Source: Chaenocephalus aceratus
Lineage: Eukaryota; Chordata; Actinopteri; Perciformes; Channichthyidae
NCBI GenBank assembly: GCA_023974075.1
Contig: CM043801.1
Location: forward strand, 31,157,990 to 31,221,989
Direction: 5' to 3'
Length of the DNA: 64,000 bases
In this document: piece after piece, positions 18,001 to 28,400 of the stretch
How the letters are laid out: every line of letters begins with the position of its first letter
How positions within the stretch are numbered: the first letter of the stretch is position 1
The notes under the pieces: generated by a model
The model's database searches: none
The model's input: the letters and a program-made list of their open reading frames with translations, nothing else
Told to the model about the DNA's origin: nothing
Made by a program: the position numbers and the translations under genes

Positions 18001-20312
18001 GGGGAATACTGGGTTTATTGTGGATATGTCTCAGAGATTCAGCAAATATCAATACAATGAAATCTGACTGTTTGTATATATTGATTGTTGTGCTTTTATT
18101 TATGTCTTAATGTGTGCATATGTATAAATATGTCTGTTGTGTCTTTTTATAAATATGTTTATGTATTTTTGTATTCGGGATTGAGGGAAGGGGTATTTCG
18201 ATCTCTGTGTCTGTACACACAAACTGAAAGATTAACAATGAAGTTTGACTTAATATTGGTTATAAACAACAGAACGATATGTAAGTCCTTCAGTATTCTT
18301 TACAAATCAGCAAAGATGATTTAATATCAGTCCAAGCTGCATCTTATCCCACTGCACCTGTTCCAGTCGTATTTCTGCATTGACGAACTGGTAGACAATA
18401 GACTCTGAGAGGGCGGCGTTTTGCAAGAGGAAGGCGGTGAAATTCTCATCATCCTTCAGAATATCATCAAGCTTCAGCCCACGACCTGCAACATCAAGAG
18501 AAGAGATAGGGAAAGGTTAGAGCAACTACATACTATATTGACAACAGTCTGGACTACAGAGGAAATAATTGCAGCCAGACAGTCTGGCTGCGGAAAGAAA
18601 AGTCCAGCAAGAGGATTTGTGTTTCACGCAGATCCCTGCCAAAACTTTTTGAGGTCATTTCAAATGCAGTAATACTCAGAATAACAATTATATTAATATG
18701 GACAATCCTAGCTAAAACAATCAAGTGATTACCTCAGTAATAAGATACAATATATAAAAGTGTTTATTTAGCAGTTGGAAATGCAACATCTGAAGGATTA
18801 CTGCCATTGGAAGCAAACTCATTTAGCAAAATGGACCGATTAGTGGTGACATTTAAAGTAAGACAAATTGTTTTAAAAAAAAAAGAGAAGGTGAGGACCT
18901 ATTGTGACGAACACAAGACATGAAACACCAACACAAAGAGGATGTGTCGAAACAAACAAAAGGGTTAATATGAAAGTGTTGCTTCACTTCCCTGTCAGGA
19001 TAGGATAAGAGTTTATAAAACATTAAAAGGAAATACCCTTTTTAGGGAAATGTTGTTTACCTTTGGTTTTGTATCAAAGACTGATTTTATGCTTTTATTT
19101 ATAGTGATAGTCGAGACAGACAGGAATCAAGCCAGAGACTTAGGTCCTTTACACCATGTGGTCTGCACCTACCAAACTCGGCTCTCTGCTCGCCCACACT
19201 CTATTTCTCTTCTGATAACAGGGTTGAGAGAAAAGGCTTCTAATAATTATGTTACACTCAAGAGAAGTGCTTCCGTCTGAAACCTTTATCACTCTTGCGC
19301 CGCTTTACCTAACACCACAGATGGGTTGTTGCGTACGTTTCCATGATGTTTGAGAAGGACGACATTTCATGCCAAAGACGGCCGATCTCCTGGACCTCCC
19401 TCTCCTCCAGCAGGAGCTCCTGGGCATCAACATAGAACCGCGCCAATCTGAAGACAGTTTAAAAAAAAACAAGATAATATACAATGTTAGAGTGCATTAT
19501 CTCATTTCATACAAGCCTATGTATCATCAGCGCTAGAGCCCTAGGGTCTAACGTCGGATTTAATTATCAGATGATAATGAAATTATTTTCCACCCAAATT
19601 ACAGCTTTATTAGGTTCTGAAAAAGTTTCTACGGTGTTGGAAATGCTTTGATGTGTCTTACACCGAGTTGTTGTAGTTGGAGACAACACCCGGAGACTCT
19701 CCTCTGGTGGATATCTGAAACAGGGGTTGTTGACGTTGCAGAAGATTCCCTGGATCCAGGGCAGAATCCCTGCTGACGGCAATGGCCTTGTTTGGGAAAT
19801 GGCCCTGAAGAAACAGACAACTCACTTGTGAAAACTTGAAGGCTCGTAAAGTGATTTACAAGAGTTGCCTCGAGGGTAACATGTGTTAATCCCTCCAGCA
19901 ATTTCACATTAGAGTGTAGCGTCTTGATTCTAGAATAATTTGTGCAAAGAAATCACTAAAATAGCTTGTTTAAGAAGAGCTTTGTCTTACATTCATGTTT
20001 CTGGTACAGTGGATTGGCCTTCCTCAGCCACACCAGGACCAACAAATACAACACAGGCCAGCAGATCTCAACTATGAAGCGGCCTGGACAGAAACAAGTA
20101 AAGCGGGGTTTAAAAACACAACAGAAACGGTTGGAATCTGTACAATTGTGTGCAATGCTGAAAATGTATCATATTCAGAGAAAGCTGTAGTTTGTGGTGT
20201 TATTTTTATCCAAGGTTTTGTCTGACTACTGTCACATAAATGCTACCTTCTGCCTCTTGCGGAGGGTCCAGTTTTTCCACAGTAACAGGCGGATCTGAGA
20301 GCCTGTCTTCAT
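8924..20312 (-). CDS. abca4: ABCA4 retinal ATP-binding cassette transporter, N-terminal part (exons 1-7)
   Basis: ABCA4 is the photoreceptor outer-segment importer that flips N-retinylidene-phosphatidylethanolamine across the disc membrane. The window holds the start codon (20310-20312), the cytoplasmic N-terminus, the first membrane helix and the beginning of the large exocytoplasmic domain 1; the ATP-binding cassettes lie off the left edge. Diagnostic text includes [46 protein letters not shown] and [15 protein letters not shown]. Exons 1, 5, 6 and 7 have the human lengths recalled for this gene (66, 128, 198 and 90 nt). Exons 2, 3 and 4 measure 93, 143 and 139 against 94, 142 and 140, and internal frames confirm five one-base indels. 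As written, the frame from exon 1 meets TAG four codons into exon 2. Either this paralogue is decaying or the sequence is imperfect there. Teleosts often keep abca4a and abca4b; which one this is was not resolved. Confidence 0.88.
9014..10017. other. abca4 intron 6, 3' portion
   Basis: No gene recognised. A purine-rich GAAGG/GAAAG tract lies at about 9555-9620. Confidence 0.5.
10018..12229. mobile_element. 2.2-kb palindromic (foldback-like) transposable element with modular centre
   Basis: Two arms of about 950 bp are near-identical reverse complements. The tips are GTGTTATGCCGTAGGTTGAA at 10018 and its complement ending at 12229. The arms run inward to about 10968 and 11289. Between and within the inner arms are modules beginning CTGCCGGATTTGGAA and ending TTCAAAATCCGGCAG, at 10810-10968, 10983-11146 and 11161-11274 in direct orientation and at 11289-11446 in inverse. 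The first three are joined by a constant 14-bp spacer, ATCAGGTGTTGGTG. No transposase is visible. Very long inverted arms suggest a foldback-type DNA transposon, but an inverted duplication is an alternative. No convincing target duplication was found; the flanks themselves show weak extra inverted similarity. Confidence 0.8.
10810..11446. repeat. Array of four 114-164-bp inverted-ended modules in the palindrome centre
   Basis: Three direct modules (159, 164 and 114 bp, the third internally deleted) and one inverted module (158 bp). Each is bounded by CTGCCGGATTTGGAA and its near-complement. The module text contains CACTCTGGGCCCAGCAGGT. Each looks like a small MITE that was tandemly duplicated inside the larger element. 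Confidence 0.8.
12465..12781. mobile_element. TA-flanked MITE with CCGTACTTTTCGG ends, copy 1
   Basis: A 317-bp element starts CCGTACTTTTCGGACTATAA and ends with its inverse, flanked by TA on both sides. A closely similar copy lies in opposite orientation at 45457-45775. No coding capacity. It is inserted in the 5' untranslated part of the Tc1-like element, so it is younger than that element. The TA target suggests a Tc1/mariner-type source transposase; the family is not named here. Confidence 0.85.
13022..13164 (+). pseudogene. Tc1-like transposase, N-terminal fragment
   Basis: Starts [20 protein letters not shown] and continues with [10 protein letters not shown], the helix-turn-helix DNA-binding text of fish Tc1 transposases. 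The frame is cut by the hAT insertion at 13173 and resumes after 14209. Confidence 0.85.
13173..14201. mobile_element. Non-autonomous hAT-type element nested in the Tc1 transposase
   Basis: A 1,029-bp segment with ends TAGTGCTGCGTACC and the exact inverse GGTACGCAGCACTA. It is flanked by the 8-bp near-identical duplications TTCAGCAC (13165-13172) and TTTAGCAC (14202-14209). Near the left end are ACCGG-rich motifs and near the right end repeated GGACCTGAACCTGAA blocks. No transposase was recognised. Confidence 0.85.
14210..14575 (+). pseudogene. Tc1-like transposase, central fragment
   Basis: Second half of the interrupted transposase: the second helix-turn-helix region ([26 protein letters not shown]-like linker) and the catalytic core start ([17 protein letters not shown], containing the WTDE acidic motif). 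The frame then runs straight into the right inverted repeat, so the C-terminal third is missing. Confidence 0.85.
14603..15784. other. abca4 intron 6, AT-rich stretch
   Basis: No gene recognised. A short AAGCTTTATTGACCCTGCAG motif near 15120 resembles the tail of a fish LINE but is too short to assign. Confidence 0.4.
15785..15961 (-). mobile_element. tRNA-derived SINE (V-SINE type), copy 2
   Basis: Inverse copy of the SINE at 7414. On the minus strand it reads GGAGGCGTGTGGTGCAGTGG, B-box GGTTCAAACCCCACTGCAGT, TCGTTGTGTCCC and tail GTAAGTCGCTTTGGATAAAA. It is more complete in the middle (TTCACCCCAACTTGCTCCTG) than copy 1. Confidence 0.85.
15962..16714. other. abca4 intron 6, no feature recognised
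   Basis: No gene or clear repeat seen between the SINE and the LINE fragment. Confidence 0.4.
16715..17205 (-). mobile_element. 5'-truncated LINE, end of ORF2 and 3' tail
   Basis: On the minus strand, decayed coding ([20 protein letters not shown], then in another frame [12 protein letters not shown]) resembles the C-terminal end of fish non-LTR retrotransposon ORF2. It is followed by the tail CTCAATGGGACCAATCTGGT and TTAAATAA typical of this LINE class. Frameshifts show it is old. Confidence 0.6.
17206..17786. other. abca4 intron 6, 5' portion
   Basis: A (CA)n tract lies near 17343-17366. Nothing else recognised before the exon 6 donor. Confidence 0.5.
17787..17984 (-). CDS. abca4: abca4 exon 6
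   Basis: 198 nt, same as human, phase 0 to 0, from acceptor CTTCCCCAG to donor GTGAGTT. It encodes exocytoplasmic domain 1 residues including [36 protein letters not shown] and [14 protein letters not shown]. Fully open. Confidence 0.92.
18358..18485 (-). CDS. abca4: abca4 exon 5
   Basis: 128 nt, same as human. It enters in phase 1 after TTGCAG and ends at a GTGCAG donor. It encodes [20 protein letters not shown] and [17 protein letters not shown]. Fully open. Confidence 0.92.
18486..19308. other. abca4 intron 4, no feature recognised
   Basis: No gene or repeat identified in this stretch. Confidence 0.4.
19309..19447 (-). pseudogene. abca4: abca4 exon 4, one-base deletion
   Basis: 139 nt instead of 140. 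The correct frame reads [15 protein letters not shown] and [17 protein letters not shown]; it then slips by one base near 19331-19338. Downstream the expected RNNPSVVL reading, which joins exon 5 in proper phase, is in the shifted frame. Uncorrected, it ends in TGT TAG just before the donor. Confidence 0.85.
19662..19804 (-). pseudogene. abca4: abca4 exon 3, three one-base indels
   Basis: 143 nt against 142 in human. Entering in phase 1 from exon 2, the conserved HFPNKA is displaced by an extra base near 19801-19805. The conserved [20 protein letters not shown] needs another extra base removed near 19780-19784. The final [13 protein letters not shown] lies back in the HFPNKA frame after a one-base loss near 19707-19714. 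The amino-acid text itself is strongly conserved, unlike that of an old pseudogene. Confidence 0.85.
19991..20083 (-). pseudogene. abca4: abca4 exon 2, one-base deletion at its start
   Basis: 93 nt against 94 in human. The conserved frame reads [20 protein letters not shown], the first membrane-spanning helix, then [10 protein letters not shown]. Exon 1 ends in phase 0, but only two bases (GC) precede the conserved CGC codon. One base is therefore missing, and the spliced frame would read into TAG. Confidence 0.88.
20247..20312 (-). CDS. abca4: abca4 exon 1 coding part with start codon
   Basis: 22 codons, [20 protein letters not shown] and two more, ending at a GTAGCA donor. The ATG at 20310-20312 was chosen because the length (66 nt) and text match the human N-terminus. 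The overlapping longer minus-strand frame is out of phase with the next exon. Confidence 0.9.
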
Positions 20313-22187
20313 GCTCTGCAGCTTCACCCCGGGAAGGGTCATCAGACTGTGACAAACCTGCAGATACACAACGCTCCATCAGCGACCACACACTGCCGTT
20401 TACTTCTCACAGAGACACTGGACAAACCTGGGAACAACTGGCACGAGAGAAATTGGACTACAATTCTTGGGTCTGGTCTGGGGCCACTCGGGATTTCTCA
20501 TTATCAACCAAAATATTTATGTGAAAACATATTTTACACTGCAGGGTCCAACTTTTGTTTCTGTTGGTTGTTGCTTTTTCAAAAGTCTATATTCGGTCTA
20601 CTATCAATCAATCCTATAGATATATGGAACATTAATTACAAACGATGCTTTCCCCATTAGGAATGCAAGTTTGTTTGTTATTTGTCTCGAGTTGTACTGA
20701 CTTTGATCTATATTTGGTTTTGGACCTGACTTGACTCAAACATGACCTTAGCCCTTACTCGGATGTATTAAGGTGGTCTTGGACTACAACCTTGGACAAA
20801 CCCTCTTACAAAGACACCCCCTGCTGAAGTGCTCTTGAGCAAAACACTACCACCCATGAAGGTGTTTTGTTCAGCCATGTTGGCAGAAGGGAGATTTCTC
20901 TGCAGGAAAATAAAAGTCAAACATTATCACAATAATTAAAATGCTGTCGAGGTGATTTATGAATTCAATTTGCACCTGCTCATCATACAGACTTACACCA
21001 AAGGACACACTCACTTCCAAATTGAAAACAACTTCAAATGCCAATCACATCCACAGGTTATGTGCAGTGGAGCTCAGAGAACGTCAGACATGAAGAGTAA
21101 TTTGTTCAGAGTGACATGTCAACTAGATTACCACAGACTAGCACACTGAGGATGCAGGGACAGAAATACCAGAAAAACAAAAGGACAAAGACTGTGAGAC
21201 TACAAGAGGAGAGTGAAGGCTTCCATTATGTCTGACTTCTCTGAAATAACCTTATTATTACTCAAGCAGCAATTACACATAACAGGACTTCCTTACACAG
21301 AAATGTATAAAAACGGCATCATGCTAAAGTAACCGATACAAGAAGTCATAAGGGGAAACACATTTTAAAAAAGCATCGACCAACATCTATTTCATTCATT
21401 ATGTTACAAGCATTTTAATTAGCTATTATCAACCTGTCAGCGTATACATCATCTTACTATTTTGTCAATAAAGCAAGTTCCTTACCTCTTATAGAATGAT
21501 GTAAAAGTCGTACGACATCTAGAGAAACAGGTTCACAGAGCAGCTGAAGTAGTGCCAAACATTAAGCAAGGTAAAAGAGCTGTGTGTGTCTCCTGGCTGC
21601 CCACCTCTCTCTGTCTCTCCTCTGCCTGCAGGTCAGCAGCACTCCTAATCTGATTGCTCTAATCTCCCAGCTCAACATGGGCAGGCAGAAAAAAGACAAC
21701 AGTCATCCATTTTGAAGCAGAATTAGGTGGATATCTGCTGGAGAAGAAAAGGGGGGATAGCGAGGGAAGACTGCCCTGTGCTGAGAGAGGTTACAGGATG
21801 GATCACAGTCGGAGCTAAAAGGTCTGTTGAAATGTCCATGAGAAAAATGTACTGGCAGTCTGTCTCTGCAGGAAAGTTCTCCAGGTGGACAACTTCAAAT
21901 TTCATTTTTCATGCAGTTACATGAGAAAATCAGGTGTTTTGTGTCGTACCTGTCTGAAACGACTCGGCGACGAGGTGGAGGAGTGATTAGGTCTGGAGAA
22001 TGTGGAGCCCTGACAGTTTGACATTAAAAGCACTTGAACCTGCTGAGAACCATCGAAAAACAGACGTAAATTATAGGCTTAACCCTGCACAAAGCTCAGT
22101 GTAAACCATGTCACACAACTCCAATTTGTCATCGTCAGACCTCAGTACACTAGAACAAAAAATCTCACAAGATCCATGGGTTAAGAA
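20313..22187. other. abca4 5'UTR/upstream region and spacer to the nested hAT elements
   Basis: The abca4 5'UTR and promoter must lie here, but no TATA box or conserved retinal element was confidently recognised. A CTGACTTGAC-like run near 20695-20740 looks repetitive. Confidence 0.4.
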
Positions 22188-22935
22188 ATTAGAGCTGGCC
22201 GATAAGCAGAAAATCGATTATTATCTATTATAATATCTTTGACTAAATACATCAATATTGTGACAATAGTGTATAGGGTTGGTGCTTTTAGAAGATATTT
22301 ACACAATGAACGAATGATTTATAATGTGGAAAAGTTGCTAACTAGCAAACAATAATAATAAACAGGAAACATATATTTAGTCAAACTCAATTTCAACTCG
22401 GGCCACATCAGCATCATGGTTGCACTCAAAGGGCCGGTTTTATATATAAGACTATATAAGAATAAATATATAAATATTTAATATTAAATAATGGATTATA
22501 TATTACATCATTGCCTCTGCATTGGTTTATTATCGGATAGGGTAATAACTTCATAATTAACTACGTCTGAAAGCAGAAGTCTGGGCAAACAATTGCAAGT
22601 CTCTTCAGTGCGCATGGTCACAAAATGATTTAAAAAGAAAAGCCAAATTCTGGAAAAACAAAAAAGTAACATTTGAAAAAAAAGTGCATTGAGATGCATT
22701 GTGGGACATGTAGTTTATGGGCAATGTGCTTCTGTAAAGCGGCATGTAACCGTATAATAAACTTACTATATTATTTGCAAGCTCTTGTGGGGCCACATGA
22801 AATGAAGTCGCGGGCCGGATTTGGCCCCCGGGCCATGAGTTTGACACCCCTGCCTTAAGGTATATGACCATGGTCTTACTTAGACGATATCAAGTCTTAT
22901 TTCACAATATCAATGTAATGTCGCCCAGCCCTAGT
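22188..22935. mobile_element. hAT-like element interrupted by a second hAT-like element
   Basis: The outer element starts TAGAGCTGGCCGATAA and ends with the inverse-like AATGTCGCCCAGCCCTA, flanked by similar 8-mers (TAAGAAAT and GTAGAAAT). It shows the ATCGAT/ATATCG-rich subterminal sequence of common fish hAT MITEs. Inside it, about 22385-22855 is a second element whose right end reads GGCCATGAGTTTGACACCCC, the inverse of the CAGGGGTGTCAAAC tip typical of another hAT group. Confidence 0.65.
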
Positions 22936-24204
22936 AGAAATACAAAATAGGATGCAATTAACAAGTATAAATAATACAGTAAACTTATTTCTACAGGGCT
23001 AAAAAAGAAATAGTTACAGGTGTATCCTCGGTTCTCTGCATGTCTTGAACAGATATTGGAATGGAGGCGAAACGTTAGTCGATTAGTCGTTGGGCAGAAA
23101 ATCATTGTCAAATTCTTTGATAATCTAGTTCTGCTTTTCTGTGGAAATGTGCTTTTTTTATTTTAGGAGAATTAAGTCATTCGAGACATTTTTGTTGGCT
23201 CTTGTGACGTATGATTTCACAATGTTCTGTCGTTTCAAAGACCAAAAGGTGAGAAGTTCAAAGATAGTGAAAATGATCGGCCACTTTTCCATTCTCCAAG
23301 TTGTCCAATACTGCCATGAATTTGAATGCATACAGGTTTGAAATAGGATGCATTTTAGAAAAGGACAGTAATTTGGTCTGTTAGAATAAATAAAACGCAT
23401 CCTGGTTCTGAGGTATTGAACAGTAAAAAGAAAAACTCCTTTGGAACAGAAGTAAGAATTACAAATACATTTTTAATTTGCAGCAATCACTGTTGCATGT
23501 CATTTTTTTCTGTATGGTCACAATAACGCAATGGAACAACATCACTGTGACGAACATGCAGTTTGTATGAATGGATATAAAAACGTAAACAGATACATAA
23601 GGTTTACATACTGAGAAAAGATGTACCAATCACAGGCATCAAAGGACTCATTTGAAGGAGACAATGTTGAACTCTTTAAAATAAAAAACCTCATGTTAAA
23701 AATACTTCCATCTGTTCATTGAAGAATAAAACTTAAGCAAATTCTAACATAAAAAGGCACATTAGAATTTGAACCTGCGTTAAGTGCATTGTGTGATTAC
23801 ATCAAATATAATTTCATAACAAATCAAAGGAACTAAGAGGTTCAATTCAAACAAGGAAAATAATAGACGTACAATTCTTCAGAGACAGATGTCATGTTGT
23901 GGTTGACACACTTCTTTCTATCTTTGACATAAAAATGGATAATTCATGTATTTATAACTTAATAGCACTAAAAATGCAATGTTGGCATTCGTCTGCTTTG
24001 AGCGCTTGGGAGAGCAGCCACTGTTGACATTTGGACTTGAATATGTAAAATACAATATATTAGTACTTATAACACTTTCATGGTTTATTTTCACAGGCCT
24101 ACATTTCTCCCACTCAGCTTGTATTATAAAAAACGTGTTCCGATGTATACACTATGGCACGGATACAATAATATTTACAGATATAATATGTGTTTTTTTT
24201 GGCT
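22936..24204. other. Presumed 3'UTR and spacer downstream of arhgap29
   Basis: No coding. A minus-strand AATAAA at 24084-24089, about 120 bases past the arhgap29 stop, is a candidate poly(A) signal. Other AT-rich candidates exist farther left. Confidence 0.4.
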
Positions 24205-25412
24205 TCAGACAAAATGTGCCTCTCTGTGTTCGAGCTCCTGCGTCCGCCGAGGGCGAAGTCTTTGGTACACGGGCTTAGTCTCGCTGGGGCTGAGGTCGTC
24301 GGGGCTGCTGGGGGGGGGGGACTGTGGGGGGGAAAGGCTGGCAGAGGTCGAGACCTCGGGGTCAATGGCGCTGTCGACGGAGTCCTGAGTCTGGAGCCGA
24401 GTCAGTGGGGGGCTCGTTGATGGGGCAGGGGATGAGGAGACTACCTGGGCAGTGGTGGAGAGGGCGAGGGAGGGGCTGGCGGTGGTTGTGGTGGTGGTGA
24501 CCGTGGTAACAGTTGTAGTCCAGTTGGGAAGCGTCCTTGCCCTGCTGTTAAAGAAACGGGGGGCTTGTAGAAAGTTCCAGGAGGCGGCTGCAGAGTTCTC
24601 GGCGCCCTGAGCGTTAGCGGGAGTTTTGGCGAGCTGCCGGCCTCGCCGACAGAACTATCCGAGTCATTTTCCCTTTTATAAGTCCAGACCGGCTTTGACA
24701 CTGTGTAGGGAAGGGTGCAGAACATGTTGCTCACACTACTTGAAGTAGGGACTGTAGCGGTTAGCGCTGGGCTAACAGTAGCGGTTATGGCTGGGCTAAC
24801 TGTAGCTGTTAGCGCTGTGCTAAGAGTGACGGGCATGGTTGCTTTCACAGGTTGTATTCCAGTGCTGGCAGGTGGGAGGTTGGCCACGATCTTAGCAGTC
24901 CTGGGTGTGACATCATAGTGCTTGTACTTCCTGTCCCACGTTCTCCTCTGCATGGAGTGTGTGTCAATGAAAGGAGTGATGTAGTAGGTGCTAACTCTCG
25001 ACGAGCCACTTTGGCGGGCCTTCTCTGGCTCTGGTATCTCCTGAATAGATTCAGAGACGCGTTCAGAGGAGCTGGAGTCATCTTTAGCAGCAGCGTTACG
25101 GTAATTCCTCTCGCTGGTGTGGGCGGGCGCGGGCAGGCGTTCTAGCGGCATGCTGATGGGTCGAGACACGTGTCTGGTGCGCTGGGTGCGGAGCTGGACC
25201 TTTGGTGCCACAGCGGTGGTGGGGGGGCCGGTGGAGCTGGGACGGCCGAACACTAAGGTGGACCTCTGCATGTCTCCTTCAGCGAGGGTCTGGACCCCGT
25301 TGAGTCTGTCTGAGTCCTCCGTTCTGTCCGTCCCCGGCTGCACCTCGTGAACCTCATTCATGATGTGTGAGGAGGGGATCACTGACGAGTATCTCTTGTA
25401 CACTTTGGCGCT
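24205..25412 (-). CDS. arhgap29: arhgap29 exon 22 (C-terminal), frame break inside
   Basis: Begins after CCCTCCAG with SAKVYKRYSSVIPS. Conserved with human are ERLPAP-type text, the LRAPRTLQPPPGTFYKPP motif and, 330 bases later, KPVYQRLRPRR ending ELEHREAHFV and TGA (24205-24207). The latter lies one frame away from the former; the current frame instead terminates at 24441 in a proline-rich run. A C6 run in the coding strand (24558-24563 on plus) is a likely slip point. Ser/Thr/Pro-rich, disordered. In human the extreme C-terminus binds the PTPN13 (PTPL1) PDZ domain. Confidence 0.85.
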
Positions 25413-28400
25413 CTGGAGGGACAAAAACAACTAGATTACAATCTTTTCATCAGATTTTAATCCGTTTTTAATTAATTAACCTTTGCTTCACATATCATAT
25501 TTTTAATTGCATATTTCTTCACAGAATTCTACTTTTTTGTGTAAACCTGTAGCCTACGAGAGCTGCACTGGTTAATTCACTGTATACAATGCATTATATA
25601 ACTTTTATGCATCAATGGCAGAACATTTTATTTTAGCCCCTGAAATATGGAGATTTCCTGCCTTTCTCTAATTACATTACCAAACTAAATATCTTTAGGT
25701 TGTCAGAAAATAACCAAGAAAGTTAGCTTAGCTTAGCATTTTGGGGGAAAATAATCTGCAGATGAATTGATAGTGAAACAAATGAGTTGCAACCCGAGCG
25801 CCTACATTACCCACATTGTAACTTTCAGAGATCCAGGCCTCTAACAGAGAAACGGATCTTCAGAGGTCTGATAAGCTCACTTCTTTCTCATTCTAACCTC
25901 CAGAGTTCTCCTTTTCATTTCTAACCTGCAGTCTCATCAGACTTTAAACAACTTTATATTGAAACGTGTTTCCACTTAGCTGCTCTTACTGTCAGACATT
26001 CTCTAATACATGATATGAGAGCAGCATTAGTCACAGCCCTAAATCCCTCCTCACCTCTTTGATATCCATCAGGGAGGCGGAGTGTCTGCTGAGCCGCTGC
26101 ACCTTCTCTTGGGGGGTGAGTCTGGGGGACGCCTGGCAGGATGTGATGCTGTCGGAGCCGGGCAGAAGTGAAACGTCAAACACCGCGTGGAAGTGGCGCA
26201 CCAGCAGCTCCACCATCAGGGCCTGGTAGGGGTAGTCCACCAGCGAGGACAGGGACACCTCGGCGTCCGTCTGCCGGGGCTTCACCAGCGTGGGCCCGTA
26301 GATTATACCCAGATTACTCGCCGTCATCTTGTTCTCCTCCGCCTGCTCCGTCACTCTGTGGGCGGACGGGGTGACGATATTTAGAAAGGTCTGGTATTTT
26401 TTAAGAATGGTATCTTGGTTGTAAGTACAGCCAACGTCTCAGAGTCAAAGCTAGACTGACAATCTGCAGATCAATATCTTGTAAAGCTAAATAAATACAA
26501 CATGCCATAAAACGATTCTAACCAAAGCCCGTTTCTGACATGTGATTATTTATAAGTGTCTGCAATTAGTCCTATATTTAAATGTAAAGGACATAAGACC
26601 AGAATAGTCATAGAGCTGGAACCAGATTTAAAAACTGGACTATGAACAGAGCATGTGTATAATGTGTGTTTGTTCTACTTCCTCTACGCTATAGGGAAGT
26701 CTCCATTTCCTGTTTTGTCTCATGAGGAAGTTTGTGTACAAACTGAACAGGACTCCTTACAATGAGTGGGCATGTGTGTTTGTAAACAGCCCTTACTTGT
26801 GCAGGTGAGCTATAAGGAAGCGCAGAGTCCTGTAGTTGGCTGCAGGCAGCTGGCGGAGAAGGTCTCTGATCTTGAAGAGGACTCTGTTGAGCCCGACGCT
26901 GGCATCCCCCTTCTCTCCCGTTTTAGGTTTATCCGCCGCCTCCTCCACGATCACTCTCTGGCACTCTTTGGCCAAGCCGATAATATCGTTGTAGTAACGA
27001 TATAGGATCAAGGGCTCTGGTAGCTGCAGAGAAGGGAAAAGGTGATGTGTTTAATGCTCTTATGGAAACTACCAGAAGTACACCGAATAAAATGCTTATA
27101 TCAAAGAATAACAACTAAAAGTAAAAAGCCCGAAAACGACATCTAAAAGTTCTGCTTTTTTTAAATAACTGATTTTATAATTAAAAACAAACTCGGTACC
27201 ACAATATCTAATGTACCCATTATCCACAGTACCTGTCTGAGACTAGACCCACCTGTCTCAGGTAGAGTTTGAGAACATTGCCGATATCGTGAGGAGAGAG
27301 GTCGGACAGCTCAACCAAGTCCTTCCCGTTTTCAAACGCCTGACAAAGCTTCTCGACGCGTGACTTGGCTCCATTCACACGGTAAATCCCCTGTGAGGGA
27401 AACAGGAAGGGATTGGTACATTGATCATCATTTTAAAAAGGAATGGTATCTCCAATGTGCATTGCCTGAAAACTCGATAATCCAAAATGAACTATTTCAC
27501 TGTGAAAGAAAACTCCGTTCACCTTGATGTTGAGGGCTCGACTCTCAATCTCAGACGTGCACTTTTTGATGATGAAAGGGATGCCATCTGGACTGTTCTT
27601 CGCCGCTTGTGTAAAGTCGATACCAAACAGCTGCAGTCTGCCTTGCAGCTTTTTATGGCCACACTGGATAGCAAGCGTTTCTAGACACTTCTTATGGCAG
27701 GCGAGGGAGCACTGGGGGGAACGAAAGGGAGTTACATTCAGTCGTGTGAAGTGGCCATTTGATTCTCACTTGGATTAAAATAATGAAATAACATATTTAC
27801 ATCTTTTTAAGGTCTTAGCATAAATGTCGGCGGCACAGTGGAAACGCATGATGGCTACATATTTCTGTTTGTTGCCAAATAAATGTTGTTATTGCTGCAA
27901 TGTATGAAATACTTGGGCAGCTATAAAATTACACCAGTTAATTAATCATGACAAAGTTCCACGTCCTGTTAATGTGCTCTGCGTGCAAGTACTCAGCGCC
28001 ATGAGCATTGCAACAGCTTATGAAAGAGTGTTATGTACTGTACCTCCTCACACTCCGCTCCATGGAAAACTACCAGGCTGTCACACTCTCTGCACTTAGA
28101 TGGAGCTCGTAGTTTCCTCAGCTTATGGGTCTGAGAGGCTTTGGACATCTGAGCGTTTCTGAAGGGACCCGGAGAACTGGCCGTCTCCGTCACCATCTCT
28201 GCCAGACCTGAAAATCCGATCCAAAGATGAGGAAACATGCCAGACAGGTGACTTCCAGTTCCTGTTAGTCTAAAGCAACTAAGGCAACGAAGAAGCCTTT
28301 GTTCAAGTCACGTCACTACATATATTTTAATTTGGAGTAGTTCATATTTACTGGTTGTAAAATGATTATTTCAGACCTAAAGTCAGAAAAATGATGAAAG

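Noticed and set aside
24441..24560. Proline-rich end of the open arhgap29 frame as the natural C-terminus
   Set aside because: The downstream alternative frame resembles the human C-terminal text and ends with its own stop, so the proline run is more likely an out-of-frame product.
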